DNA from: JBOHTO01 sp050733695
GTDB lineage: Bacteria > Gemmatimonadota > Gemmatimonadetes > Gemmatimonadales > Gemmatimonadaceae
Assembly (NCBI GenBank): GCA_050733695.1
Contig: JBOHTO010000157.1
Coordinates: 1 to 25,181, forward strand
Length of the DNA stretch: 25,181 nucleotides
Direction of reading: 5' to 3'
The translations under genes were made by a program, and so were the position numbers. Every line of letters begins with the position of its first letter. Within the stretch, counting starts at the first letter, position 1. The notes beneath the pieces are model-generated. The model saw only the letters and a list, made by a program, of their open reading frames with translations. It was not told the DNA's origin and ran no database searches. Shown here one piece after another: positions 8,382-16,939 of the stretch.

Positions 8382-9130
8382 CAGTTGTCCTGACTGCGTG
8401 CGCGCCGCTCGAGAATCCCTCGCAGCACGCGCCATACATTGGCCGCGACGATCTTCTGGCCTTCGGCCGTGGGATGCACTCCGTCCGGGAGATTGAGTTC
8501 CGGCTCGCCGGCAACCCCTTCGAGCAGGAACGGGATCAGCGTCAGGCCATTTCGGGCTGCGAGTGCGGGAAAGATCGACCTGAACCCGGTCGTGTACGCT
8601 GCCCCGAGATTGGGCGGCGCCTCCATCTGCACGAGGACGATCGCCGCTTCCGGCTGTGCGCTCTCGATACGGTCGATTATCGCCTGGATGTTCGCGCGCG
8701 TGGAATCCATCCTCAGCCCGCGAAGCGCATCGTTGGCACCGGTCTCGATCACTATCACGTCGGCCGGAGTTCGCAGCAGCCAGTCGATCCTTCGGAGCGC
8801 GCCCGCCGATGTCTCGCCGCTCACCCCGGCGTTGATCACATCGTACGGGAGGGCGACGGAGTCTATCTTTCCCGCTATCAGCGCCGGGTAGGAGTCTTCC
8901 GAATCCAGTCCGTAACCGGCGGTGAGGCTTGTTCCGATGAAGAGAAGAGTGCGATCACCGGAATCACCCGGCGCGTTCGGCGGTACGGAATCCTTCGCTG
9001 ATCGGCGGAGCGTAGAATCATCCGGCTCGCGCCCGCGCCCGGAACGCGCATCATCGGAGCACGCCGCCGCCAGATGCAGGACAAGAACGTACAACACGCG
9101 AACAGACAGGACGACGACAGGCATGCTCAT
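8381..9130 (-). CDS. TesA-like SGNH esterase/lysophospholipase, lipoprotein
   Basis: SGNH hydrolases of the TesA type cleave ester or thioester bonds of lipids in the envelope. All blocks are visible: block I IGTSLTAGYGL with the catalytic Ser, block II NAGVSGETSAG, block III ETGANDALRGL, and block V DGVHPTAEG with the catalytic Asp and His. Block I has Thr where the name-giving GDSL motif has Asp. The N-terminus MSMPVVVLSVRVLYVLVLHLAAAC looks like a lipoprotein signal. The start is uncertain: 9130 is chosen, with 9124 or 9202 as alternatives, and no strong ribosome-binding site is seen. It is divergent from and touching the ABC gene at 9123, the same gene order as tesA and ybbA in E. coli. 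Confidence 0.85.
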   Translation of the reverse strand: MSMPVVVLSVRVLYVLVLHLAAACSDDARSGRGREPDDSTLRRSAKDSVPPNAPGDSGDRTLLFIGTSLTAGYGLDSEDSYPALIAGKIDSVALPYDVINAGVSGETSAGALRRIDWLLRTPADVIVIETGANDALRGLRMDSTRANIQAIIDRIESAQPEAAIVLVQMEAPPNLGAAYTTGFRSIFPALAARNGLTLIPFLLEGVAGEPELNLPDGVHPTAEGQKIVAANVWRVLRGILERRARSQDN

Positions 9131-9800
9131 AGCTCGGGATCTGACCAGGGAATATCGGAACGGCGCGCACCAGCTCGCCGTCCTTCGCGACGTTTCATTC
9201 ACGATACCTCAGGGCTCGTTCGTGGCGATCGTGGGGCCCTCCGGGAGCGGCAAGACGACGCTTCTCGGACTCCTTGCCGGCCTCGATGCACCAACGCGCG
9301 GTGACGTCGTGCTCGACGGGACGACGCTTACATCGCTCGATGAAGACCAGCGCGCACTCGTGCGCGGCGAGAAAGTTGGCTTCATCTTCCAGGGCTTTCA
9401 ACTCATCCCCACGCTCACCGCCCTGGAGAACGTGCAGGTGCCGCTGGAACTTCGCGGTGACGGCGACGCGACCACGCGGGCCCTGGACCTCCTCGATCGG
9501 GTGGGCCTCGCCGACCGCCTGGGACACTTCCCGGCGCAGCTCTCGGGCGGAGAACAGCAGCGCGTTGCCATCGCTCGTGCCTTCGTCAACGCGCCACGCA
9601 TCCTTTTCGCCGACGAGCCAACAGGAAATCTCGACGGTGCCACCGGAGCGCGAATCGTTGCCCTGCTGGAGCAACTCAACCACGAATCGGGTTCGACCGT
9701 CATCCTCGTGACGCACGACCAGACACTTGCGGCCCGCGCAGGACGCATCATCCGCCTCGCCGACGGCGCCATCGTCTCCGATAGCGACCAGTCCGCATGA
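9123..9800 (+). CDS. ABC transporter ATP-binding protein, YbbA/LolD type
   Basis: This 225-residue ATPase would power the permease encoded next to it. It shows Walker A GPSGSGKTT (residues 38-46), the Q-loop FIFQGFQL, the signature LSGGEQQRVAIARA, Walker B ILFADEPTGNLD and the switch His in LVTHD. Length and sequence fit the MacB/LolD/YbbA class that works with FtsX-type permeases. I chose ATG 9123 because MLIARDLTREY is the normal family start; AGGA lies 11 nt upstream. Its stop overlaps the permease start by ATGA. The neighbourhood (divergent TesA-like esterase, YbbP-like permease) favours YbbA over LolD. Confidence 0.92.
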   Translation: MLIARDLTREYRNGAHQLAVLRDVSFTIPQGSFVAIVGPSGSGKTTLLGLLAGLDAPTRGDVVLDGTTLTSLDEDQRALVRGEKVGFIFQGFQLIPTLTALENVQVPLELRGDGDATTRALDLLDRVGLADRLGHFPAQLSGGEQQRVAIARAFVNAPRILFADEPTGNLDGATGARIVALLEQLNHESGSTVILVTHDQTLAARAGRIIRLADGAIVSDSDQSA

Positions 9801-12385
9801 CGGGGCGCCGACGCTGGCGGAGGATCACGGCGCTCGCCTGGCGCGAGAGCCGGACGGCGCGCCGGCGCCTCCTCCTCTACATGTCGTCCATATCGCTCGG
9901 CGTCGCGGCGCTCGTCGCCATCGATTCGTTCTCGGCCAATGTTTCACGGTCGGTGCGCGAGCAATCCCGCTCGCTGCTGGGGGGCGACATCGAGCTCTCC
10001 TCGCGGCAGCCGTTCACGCCGCCCGTGGACTCGCTCATTGACTCGGTGCGGAGCGCGGGAGACAACGCGGCCGCCGCGCGCGTCACGTCGTTCGCGTCAA
10101 TGGGGCTGGTCGCGCGCACCGGCGCCACACGGCTGGTGCAGGTGCGCGCGGTGGAACCCGGATACCCGTTCTACGGCCTGATCACGACTGCTCCGGACGG
10201 ACGCTGGACGCGCCTGGACGAAGGCCGCAACGCGATCGTCGATCCCGCACTGCTCGTGTCACTGCGGGCGCGCGTGGGGGACACACTCACACTCGGCTTC
10301 GCCCGCTTCGAGATCACTGCTGCCCTGCGCGACGTGCCGGGAGACGTGGGCGTCACGGCCGCCATCGGCCCCCGGGTCTTCATCCCGGCCCGCCACCTGC
10401 CCGCGACCGGTTTGCTCGCCTTCGGCAGCCGCGCGCGCTACAGCGTTCTGTTCCGTCTCCCGGAGGGCGCGGACCCGCAGCGTTTCCTGAACACGAACAA
10501 CCGGCTTCTCGACAGCGCCGATGTCCGCTCGGAAACGGTGGCGGAAACCGAGGATGACCTCACGGACGCGATCGCCGATCTCGGCGACTTTCTGGGTGTC
10601 GTTGGCCTCGTCGCGCTTCTGCTGGGCGGTATCGGCGTCGCGAGCGGCGTGCATGCGTTTGTCATGCGGAAGATCGACACCGTCGCCGTGCTGCGCTGCC
10701 TGGGCGCAACCAGCGGGCAGGTGCTGGCGATCTACACGGCGCAGGCGGTCGCGATGGGCGCGGTGGGTGCCGCGGCCGGTGCCTTCCTGGGCGTAGCGAT
10801 CCAGCTCGCGCTGCCGCACGTACTCGCCGAGTTCCTTCCGGTGGACGTGACCGTTCGCGTGGTGCCGAGTGCGGTCGCACTGGGCGGGATCGTGGGAGTG
10901 TGGGTCGCGCTCTGCTTCGCGCTGCGGCCGCTCGTCGCGCTGCGACACGTGTCGCCGCTGCAGGCGCTCCGGCGTGATGCGCCCGGCGGAGAGATCGGGC
11001 GGCGTGCACCATGGCGCGACCGTGTGTGGCTCGCGCTCTCGGCCTCGATCATCGTCAGCGTGGCCGCGATCGCCGTCCTGCGCGCCCGCACCTTCAGCGA
11101 GGGCCTCTGGTTTGCGGTCTCGATCGGAGCCGCCGTGGGCGTGCTCTGGCTCGGCGCGGGCGCGCTGTCCGCGGTGGCGCGCCGGCTCCTGCGACGCGGA
11201 TGGCCCTTCGTCGTGAGGCAGGGGGTTGCGAATCTCTACCGGCCGGCGAACCAGACGCGGGCCGTCATCATCGCCCTCGGGTTCGGTGTCTTTCTCATCA
11301 GCACGCTGTATCAACTCCAGGCGAGCATGCTGCAACAGCTCGATGTGAGCGCGGCTGCGTCCGCGGCGAACCTCGTCTTCTTCGACGTCCAGAGCGATCA
11401 GGCGGCGGGTGTCGATTCGCTGATTCGCGCCGCGGGACACCGCGTCGTACGACGTGATCCGATCGTCCCCATGCGCATCGTTGCGATCAACGGACGTTCC
11501 GTGGACGAGATCCTCGCCGACACGGCCGGCTACGGTCGATCGCGCTGGCCGCTGCGACGGGAGTATCGCTCAACCTATCGCGACTCGATGGTGTCGTCCG
11601 AGAAGCTCGTCGCAGGCGAGTGGTTCGGCGAGCGCGGGCAGCGGCGCGGCCGCGCCGACATCGTGCCACTGACCGAGGTCTCGTTCGAGATCGAGGTCGC
11701 ACGCGAGCTCGAGCTGTCGCTCGAAGACACGGTCACATGGGATGTGCAGGGGGTGCGCGTTCCGACCCGTGTGACGAGCCTTCGCGAAGTGGACTGGGCA
11801 CGCTTCGAGCCCAATTTCTTCGCCGTGCTGGAGCCGGAGGCTCTGACGGACGCGCCGCAACAGCTCGTCCTCATGACCGACGTACCAGGCGCGGCTGCCG
11901 TCGCCCGATTGCAGCGCGCCGTGGTCGAGCTCTATCCCAACGTGTCCAGTCTCGACCTGTCGCTCATCCAGCGGACCATCGGCGGCATTCTCGAACGCGT
12001 ATCCGTCGCCGTTCGCTTCATGGCACTTTTCAGCATCGCCATCGGCGTACCTGTGGTCTTCAGCGCCGTCGCGGCGACCCGGCGGGAGCGGGTGCGCGAG
12101 GGCGTGCTGCTCAAGACGCTGGGCGCCACGCGCGCGCAGGTGCGGCGCATACTCCTGGCGGAGTACTCGACGCTCGGCGCGCTGGGTGGCCTCACCGGTG
12201 TCGCACTCTCCGTGGTGGCAGCGTGGGCGATGGCTCGCTTCATGTTCGAGATATCCTTTGCGCCTGCGATTCCCGCCGCCGTGGTACTCGTGGCCGTCAT
12301 GGTCACAGTGACGGTCGTGATCGGGCTGTTCACGGGACGCGAGGTGTTCGCGGAGACGCCAATGGCGGCGCTACGGGAAGTCTAG
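9797..12385 (+). CDS. FtsX-family ABC permease, YbbP-like
   Basis: An 862-residue inner-membrane permease, the partner of the ATPase it overlaps by four bases. A first transmembrane helix (LLLYMSSISLGVAALVAIDSF) is followed by a large extracytoplasmic domain (about 50-255). Then comes a first FtsX block with the MRKIDTVAVLRCLGATSGQV coupling motif, a middle hydrophobic region, a second periplasmic domain and a second FtsX block (GVLLKTLGATRAQVRRILLAEY) ending TPMAALREV. This duplicated layout and length match YbbP, of about 800 residues, which is linked to lipid or envelope processes but has no firmly known substrate. It is last in its operon; two hairpins follow. Confidence 0.9.
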   Translation: MTGRRRWRRITALAWRESRTARRRLLLYMSSISLGVAALVAIDSFSANVSRSVREQSRSLLGGDIELSSRQPFTPPVDSLIDSVRSAGDNAAAARVTSFASMGLVARTGATRLVQVRAVEPGYPFYGLITTAPDGRWTRLDEGRNAIVDPALLVSLRARVGDTLTLGFARFEITAALRDVPGDVGVTAAIGPRVFIPARHLPATGLLAFGSRARYSVLFRLPEGADPQRFLNTNNRLLDSADVRSETVAETEDDLTDAIADLGDFLGVVGLVALLLGGIGVASGVHAFVMRKIDTVAVLRCLGATSGQVLAIYTAQAVAMGAVGAAAGAFLGVAIQLALPHVLAEFLPVDVTVRVVPSAVALGGIVGVWVALCFALRPLVALRHVSPLQALRRDAPGGEIGRRAPWRDRVWLALSASIIVSVAAIAVLRARTFSEGLWFAVSIGAAVGVLWLGAGALSAVARRLLRRGWPFVVRQGVANLYRPANQTRAVIIALGFGVFLISTLYQLQASMLQQLDVSAAASAANLVFFDVQSDQAAGVDSLIRAAGHRVVRRDPIVPMRIVAINGRSVDEILADTAGYGRSRWPLRREYRSTYRDSMVSSEKLVAGEWFGERGQRRGRADIVPLTEVSFEIEVARELELSLEDTVTWDVQGVRVPTRVTSLREVDWARFEPNFFAVLEPEALTDAPQQLVLMTDVPGAAAVARLQRAVVELYPNVSSLDLSLIQRTIGGILERVSVAVRFMALFSIAIGVPVVFSAVAATRRERVREGVLLKTLGATRAQVRRILLAEYSTLGALGGLTGVALSVVAAWAMARFMFEISFAPAIPAAVVLVAVMVTVTVVIGLFTGREVFAETPMAALREV

Positions 12386-12397
12386 CCGCATCACGCA

Positions 12398-12436
12398 GTC
12401 CGCTTTCGCGGACGTGACTGCCGGCGGACCCGCCGG
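12398..12436. terminator. two hairpins between convergent operons
   Basis: GTCCGC-TTTC-GCGGAC (12398-12413) and CCGGCG-GACC-CGCCGG (12421-12436) lie between the ybbP-like stop and the convergent peptidase stop at 12448. Neither has a T-tract, so they may act as a bidirectional barrier rather than a classic intrinsic terminator. Confidence 0.4.
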
Positions 12437-12447
12437 AAGGACCGCGG

Positions 12448-14202
12448 CTACTGCGTGCGCAGGACGAACACGCGCGCGTCGGGGTAGGTCAGGCGTTCCC
12501 TGGCCTGGGAGAATACCCGAAATACATCCGCTACATCGCCGTCGACCAGAAAATACTCGCCCGTGGCGGAGATGGGAGTGATCGTCACCGCCGGCGAGGT
12601 CTCGGTGATGCGCAGCGGCACCAGCGGGTACACCTCGTTGTTGATCGCCTTCTCCGCGTCGCGCATATCCCAGCTCCGGTACGTGTAACGCTCACTCAGA
12701 CCGGGAATTCCGAAATCATCGGCGTAGTTGGCCACCATCCACCCTTCCAGGATCTCCTCGAAGGGGGCGCCGACATGCTGCACGAAGTTCGGCACGCCGA
12801 CCTCCGGGCCGCGCACGAGCGCCCGTGTAAATGCGGCGACGGTGTCGCGGTGGTACTCGTCTGCCGCGTAACGCAGGAAGGCCCACGCGGCGCCGCGCGG
12901 CGCGAGCTTGCTGGCCGCGTCGGCGCTTGTCGGGGCGTTCTCGACGGGATCGCTCAGCCAGCGGTCGAAACGCGCCAGATTCTGGAAGAAGAACGAGTCG
13001 AAATCACGGAAGTCGTCCTGCTCTTTCGCAATGTCTGCGAAGGCGATCTCGTGCATCACGTCCAGGCCGAGCACGTCACGGCCGACCAGTTCCTCGGCGA
13101 AGTGCGAGAGTCCTTCGTTCAACCAGGCGTCCTCGAACTCCTGCACGTCGGGGCTGAGCAGCCGCACGCTCGCGTTGATCATGTGCTGGAACTCGTGCGC
13201 CACGGTTCCGCGCGTTCCGCGCAGGACGCTACCCGTCGTGCGCACATTGCCGAACTCCCCCGTGGGATCGGGCGCGAGCAGGTAGAACAGCTCGGACTCG
13301 TTGCTCTGTTCGCAGATCGGATCACCGTTCTCGTCGAATCGCGGAAAGAGATCGCCGCCGAAGAAGAAGCCACCCACGAAACCGTCAGATCCCGAGGGCG
13401 TGAGCTTGTTGACCTCCGGAGTGTAGAGGATGTCGATCTTTCCATTTCCGTCGAGATCCAGCGGCTCGCCGAAATACTCGACGTTCGTCGGATAGATATG
13501 GTCGTCAAACTCCTGGGCGACGGCCTGATAGTCGGCCGATGTGAAGCCGTTGGGCGAGGAAGCGGTGTCCTCCCAGACGACGGCGAAATTGCTCACCGCC
13601 CGTGCGACCGCCAGGATCGTGATGAAGTTGTCGCACAGGTCCCCCGTCGAGTTGTCGGGCACGCGGAACTCTCGCGTGTCGCCGATCATCACAGCCAGCG
13701 CGGACAGCGATGGCGACAACCCCGTCCGGCGCGTCGCCCGCCATGCAGCCGATCCCTCCCCGACATCGAGAAGGCGTCGCTCCTTCGAACGCAGCCGCGA
13801 CTCGAAATCGGCTGTGAAGCGCAACGGTGACAGCGCGCGTTCCAGCGGATCGACATCAACCGGGCCGTTGATCGACGGGCTGGAAGGATACTCGCCGGCT
13901 ACCCCGATCGATGCGATATCGACAAGAAAGGTCGCCGCCACATCCGGCAGCGCGTTCGCGTTCGCAGGAATCACCAGGAAGGATCCGTTCCCACCTCGAA
14001 GAGCAAGGCAGTTCAGCTCGGCCGCCCCGGCGAAGCTGCCCACACCGCCCACGGAAAGGTCAACCGACACGCCTCCCAGATCGGGCGAACATTTGCCCGA
14101 GGCGGTGAATACCTGGGCGATCACGCCGGTTGTCGCATCTCCATCCGAACAGCCCGCGGCAACTAGAAGCACGCCTAGCGTGATCATATGCCTTCGTATC
14201 AT
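12448..14202 (-). CDS. M30-like (hyicolysin-type) zinc metallopeptidase lipoprotein
   Basis: The 584-residue product has lipobox VAAGC (Cys18) and should be anchored to the envelope. The zinc site is clear: HEFQH at residues 336-340, followed about 20 residues later by LNEGLSHFAEE with the third ligand Glu363. The Ca-binding-like loop DLDGNGKID at 249-257 and the overall layout resemble the M30 family. The N-terminal 120 residues are a beta-rich region I cannot assign, with Cys38 and Cys65 possibly paired. The ATG at 14202 overlaps the upstream stop as ATGA and follows GGAGGAAGG, so the start is firm. It is the last gene of a four-gene operon. The substrate is unknown. Confidence 0.82.
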   Translation of the reverse strand: MIRRHMITLGVLLVAAGCSDGDATTGVIAQVFTASGKCSPDLGGVSVDLSVGGVGSFAGAAELNCLALRGGNGSFLVIPANANALPDVAATFLVDIASIGVAGEYPSSPSINGPVDVDPLERALSPLRFTADFESRLRSKERRLLDVGEGSAAWRATRRTGLSPSLSALAVMIGDTREFRVPDNSTGDLCDNFITILAVARAVSNFAVVWEDTASSPNGFTSADYQAVAQEFDDHIYPTNVEYFGEPLDLDGNGKIDILYTPEVNKLTPSGSDGFVGGFFFGGDLFPRFDENGDPICEQSNESELFYLLAPDPTGEFGNVRTTGSVLRGTRGTVAHEFQHMINASVRLLSPDVQEFEDAWLNEGLSHFAEELVGRDVLGLDVMHEIAFADIAKEQDDFRDFDSFFFQNLARFDRWLSDPVENAPTSADAASKLAPRGAAWAFLRYAADEYHRDTVAAFTRALVRGPEVGVPNFVQHVGAPFEEILEGWMVANYADDFGIPGLSERYTYRSWDMRDAEKAINNEVYPLVPLRITETSPAVTITPISATGEYFLVDGDVADVFRVFSQARERLTYPDARVFVLRTQ

Positions 14203-15533
14203 GAGCCTTCCTCCATCTTCCAGAAGTCTATTCCCGCGGCCTGTTGTCCAACGTCAACTCTGGCCACCGACCGGAGCGAACGCAGATCGATGATCTCGAC
14301 CGTTCCCGGCTCCGCGCCGATTCCCTCGACGGAGATGAATGCATAACGGCTGTCCGGAGAGATGGCTACGCCGTGCACCACAGGACGTCCCGTCGAAATC
14401 CGGGCCAGCTCCGTGCCATTCGACAGCTCGAAGACGGAGATGGACTGTTCACTCTTGTTCGTGGCCACGAGCATCCGGCCATCCGGCGTGACCCCGAGGT
14501 TGTAGACGCCCTTCCCCGCCTGAAAGCGACGACTGACGGCCCACGAAGTCGCATCGATCTCGACGATCTCGGCCGCCTTGTTACACGCGACGTAGACACT
14601 CGATCCGTCGGCGGATGGCTGCGCCCATGTCGGTGAACAGGTCACCCCCCCGTGGTGGTCTGAATCACGCCCCGCATGGGACGCTCCGCCCTCCGGATTC
14701 GCTGCATGATCGGCACGATGGAGCCTGGCGGCGGGCACGTGCGGGGCCCCGGCCATTCCATGCTCGGACCCGGATGTGAGCCGAAAATGGCGCGACACCG
14801 AAAGCGTCCTGGTGTCGATCTCGACCAGCATGTCATCCATCATGCACGTGGAGTAGTGCCGCGTACCTGCGGTGTTTATCGCCGAGCCGTGCGGCATCGT
14901 GCACGTAGCGATGCGGGCCACCTCGAGCATCGCTTCGGCCGCGACCACCGAGACCGAGGATGGCACCATGTCTCCATGTACGTTGAAGTTCGCGACGTAC
15001 ACGAACTCCCCATCGGGCGTGATCGCAACGGATGCCGGGAACATGCCGAGCGTCGTCCGGCCCTCCACTACGTTGGAATCGGTCGAGTACTTCCAGAGCG
15101 TGCCGAAGGGCGAGCCGTGCGCGACGGAGACGTAGTAATCGTCACCATCCGGGGCAACGACTATGCCGTGCGGCCCGTTGATCTCCGCCGGCATGAGTCC
15201 CGTCCGGAGGGTCTCGACGACTTTGGCCCCCGAGGAATCGAAGCGTATCACCGAGATCTGGTCCGCCGATTCGGAGACCACGTACGCGAAGTAAGCATGG
15301 GCCGGGGGAGAGCCAGGCGCGGGCTCGCCGGCTGGTTGGCTGCGTGCGCTGGCGCAGCCGAATACTGCGAGCGTTGCAGCACTCGCCCGGGATGCCGCCC
15401 ATGACCACCGAACCGCTGATCGGGCGAGGGACAACGGATTCCGGCTTTCGAGCGAACGATGGCGGAGCGGAAACGGATTCCAGCTCTCGCGGGAATGACG
15501 CAGCGCTTTGCACGCGGGGCGGTGGGCGAACAT
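14199..15533 (-). CDS. YncE-like beta-propeller lipoprotein with His-rich insert
   Basis: A 444-residue protein made of YncE/cytochrome-D1-like propeller blades, with repeats such as GIVVAPDGDDYYVS, SVAITPDGEFVYVAN, LGVTPDGRMLVAT and GVAISPDSRYAFIS. Hydrophobic residues up to GC at about 60 suggest a lipoprotein signal. Residues 255-296 form an insert with seven His, flanked by Cys211, Cys230, Cys299 and Cys317, which could bind metal. The start is uncertain. ATG 15533 lies 26 nt after the upstream stop and makes the N-terminus read through two 39-bp repeats; TTG 15434 would begin after them. Such propellers are usually binding or scaffold modules. The gene overlaps the peptidase gene by four bases. 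Confidence 0.78.
   Translation of the reverse strand: MFAHRPACKALRHSRESWNPFPLRHRSLESRNPLSLARSAVRWSWAASRASAATLAVFGCASARSQPAGEPAPGSPPAHAYFAYVVSESADQISVIRFDSSGAKVVETLRTGLMPAEINGPHGIVVAPDGDDYYVSVAHGSPFGTLWKYSTDSNVVEGRTTLGMFPASVAITPDGEFVYVANFNVHGDMVPSSVSVVAAEAMLEVARIATCTMPHGSAINTAGTRHYSTCMMDDMLVEIDTRTLSVSRHFRLTSGSEHGMAGAPHVPAARLHRADHAANPEGGASHAGRDSDHHGGVTCSPTWAQPSADGSSVYVACNKAAEIVEIDATSWAVSRRFQAGKGVYNLGVTPDGRMLVATNKSEQSISVFELSNGTELARISTGRPVVHGVAISPDSRYAFISVEGIGAEPGTVEIIDLRSLRSVARVDVGQQAAGIDFWKMEEGS
15436..15513. repeat. 39-bp palindromic repeat, two tandem units
   Basis: Units start at 15436 and 15475, exactly 39 bp apart. Each begins like GGATTCCCGCTTTCGCGGG followed by AATGACG-like and purine-rich sequence; the GGATTCC and GGGAATG parts are inverted relative to each other. 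The minus-strand translation resembles HSRESxNPF, a pattern often produced by interspersed intergenic repeats. Confidence 0.75.
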
Positions 15534-15559
15534 CCCCCTGCTACCCCGACTCTGCCCGG

Positions 15560-16939
15560 CTAGTTGCAGTTCTCGCTCACGACCTGACCCTCGATCACAA
15601 CGCCACACACGTGGGTCGTGAACTGGAAGGGATCGCCGTCGAAAAGCGCGACATCTCCGTCCTTGCCCGGTTCGAGCGAACCCACCCGGTCGTCCGCACC
15701 GATGATCCGCGCGGCGCCGATCGTGACCGTCGCGAGCGCCTGTTCAAACGACAGCCCGTTCGCCGCGGCCATCGCCGCCTCGAAGAGCACTACCCTCGTC
15801 TTGGGGACGTATCCCTCGTACCCGCTCTGCAGGGCGACCGTGATCCCGGCATCGTGCAGCCGTTTCGCGGTCTCCAGCGTGGCGTTCTTCGTCTCTCCGC
15901 CCGCACTCACCATCGTCGGGTGGAGGATAACCGGCACCCCGGCAGCCTTTATCTCATCGAGCAGCAGGTATGACTCCGCCGCGCCATCGAGCACGAGGCT
16001 GAACCCGAACTCGCGCTTGAGACGCAGCGCCGCGAGGATATCGGTGACCGTGTGCGCAGTGATCAGGGCGGGGAGTTCGCCGTCGAGCACCCGTGCGAGC
16101 GTTTCGAGTCCCAGGTCGCGCGCCAGTGGCTCGTCGTCATCGTTCTCCGCCGCGCCTTCCCCGCGCTTTCGCGCGTACTCGCCGGCCTTCACGAACTCGG
16201 CGCGCAGCATCGCCACAGCCTTGGCGCTCGTGCCGGGCGACTTTCCCTCGAAGTTCTCGCTCACGGAATTGCCGAGCGTCATGGCGATCATCGTCACCGA
16301 GTCCATCATCGCTTCGCCCACCGTCTCGCCCACGGTCTTGACGATCATCGTCTGCCCGCTGACGAGAGCGCCCGGGCCGTGCCCCGTGTGCAGCGTCGTC
16401 ACGCCGAGGTTGCGGACCCATTCGATCAGCCGTTCGCGCGCGTCGTAAGCATCGAATGCGCGCAGTTCGGGCTGTATCGGATCGGAGAGCTCGAGTTGAT
16501 CCTGGTCGTGATCCTGATTGAGATAGCCGGCGAGTCCGACGACCGTGTGCGCATCCACGAGCCCGGGCGTCACCACGCGTGCCGTGAGCGTGCGATATCC
16601 ATCTGGAATCGCCACGCTCGCGGCCGGCCCCACGGCCTCGATGGTGCCGTCGCTCCCGATGAGCACGACGCCATCCGCTATCGGCGGGCCGGCCATGGTG
16701 TGGACGGTGTCGCCGCGTACGGCGACCTGGGCCGAAAGGGCGACGGGCGTCGCGGTAGCAAGCAGGAGTGCGAGCGTTACCAGCCCGGGCTCCAGGAATG
16801 GATTTCCGCTTTCGCTGGAATAACGGCGAGGGGAAGACGGAGTCATGCTTTCGCGGCAATGACGGCGAAGGGAAAGTGGATTCCCGCGTTCGCGGGGATG
16901 GCGACCGGAGCGCGTTCCATCGGCCATGGGGCGGATCAT
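15560..16939 (-). CDS. amidohydrolase-family protein B, degenerate metal site
   Basis: A 459-residue exported amidohydrolase-fold protein, clearly a paralogue of the gene just upstream. They share ILAALRLKREFGF against ILTALRLRREFGF, and VGSLEPGKDGD against VGSLAVGKDAD. The first metal motif reads DAHTVV (H131, then Val instead of the second His); the QHVSEG His of the paralogue is DGAAES here; and HTDDG is replaced by QSGYEG, so three usual ligands are missing. It may be a non-catalytic partner. The ATG at 16939 has GGAGG 7 nt upstream and overlaps the previous stop as ATGA. Residues about 9-47 are encoded by three 39-bp repeat units, and the hydrophobic signal (LVTLALLLATATPVALSA) only follows at about 53-70. 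Confidence 0.82.
   Translation of the reverse strand: MIRPMADGTRSGRHPRERGNPLSLRRHCRESMTPSSPRRYSSESGNPFLEPGLVTLALLLATATPVALSAQVAVRGDTVHTMAGPPIADGVVLIGSDGTIEAVGPAASVAIPDGYRTLTARVVTPGLVDAHTVVGLAGYLNQDHDQDQLELSDPIQPELRAFDAYDARERLIEWVRNLGVTTLHTGHGPGALVSGQTMIVKTVGETVGEAMMDSVTMIAMTLGNSVSENFEGKSPGTSAKAVAMLRAEFVKAGEYARKRGEGAAENDDDEPLARDLGLETLARVLDGELPALITAHTVTDILAALRLKREFGFSLVLDGAAESYLLLDEIKAAGVPVILHPTMVSAGGETKNATLETAKRLHDAGITVALQSGYEGYVPKTRVVLFEAAMAAANGLSFEQALATVTIGAARIIGADDRVGSLEPGKDGDVALFDGDPFQFTTHVCGVVIEGQVVSENCN
16800..16916. repeat. 39-bp palindromic repeat, three tandem units
   Basis: Units begin at 16800, 16839 and 16878, an exact 39-bp (13-codon) period. The third unit has GGATTCCCGCGTTCGCGGG; the other two are diverged copies. 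They lie inside the open reading frame of amidohydrolase B, downstream of its best start site. Confidence 0.8.

Noticed and set aside
10259..11440. Minus-strand open frame of 393 codons opposite the permease
   Set aside because: His/Arg/Asp-rich composition, no start signal, antisense to the FtsX-type gene.
12775..13830. Plus-strand open frame of 351 codons opposite the M30-like peptidase
   Set aside because: Antisense shadow with no motif; the minus strand carries HEFQH and a lipoprotein signal.
15436..16916. CRISPR array
   Set aside because: The 39-bp units are directly adjacent without unique spacers, are palindromic and diverged, and no cas gene is present.
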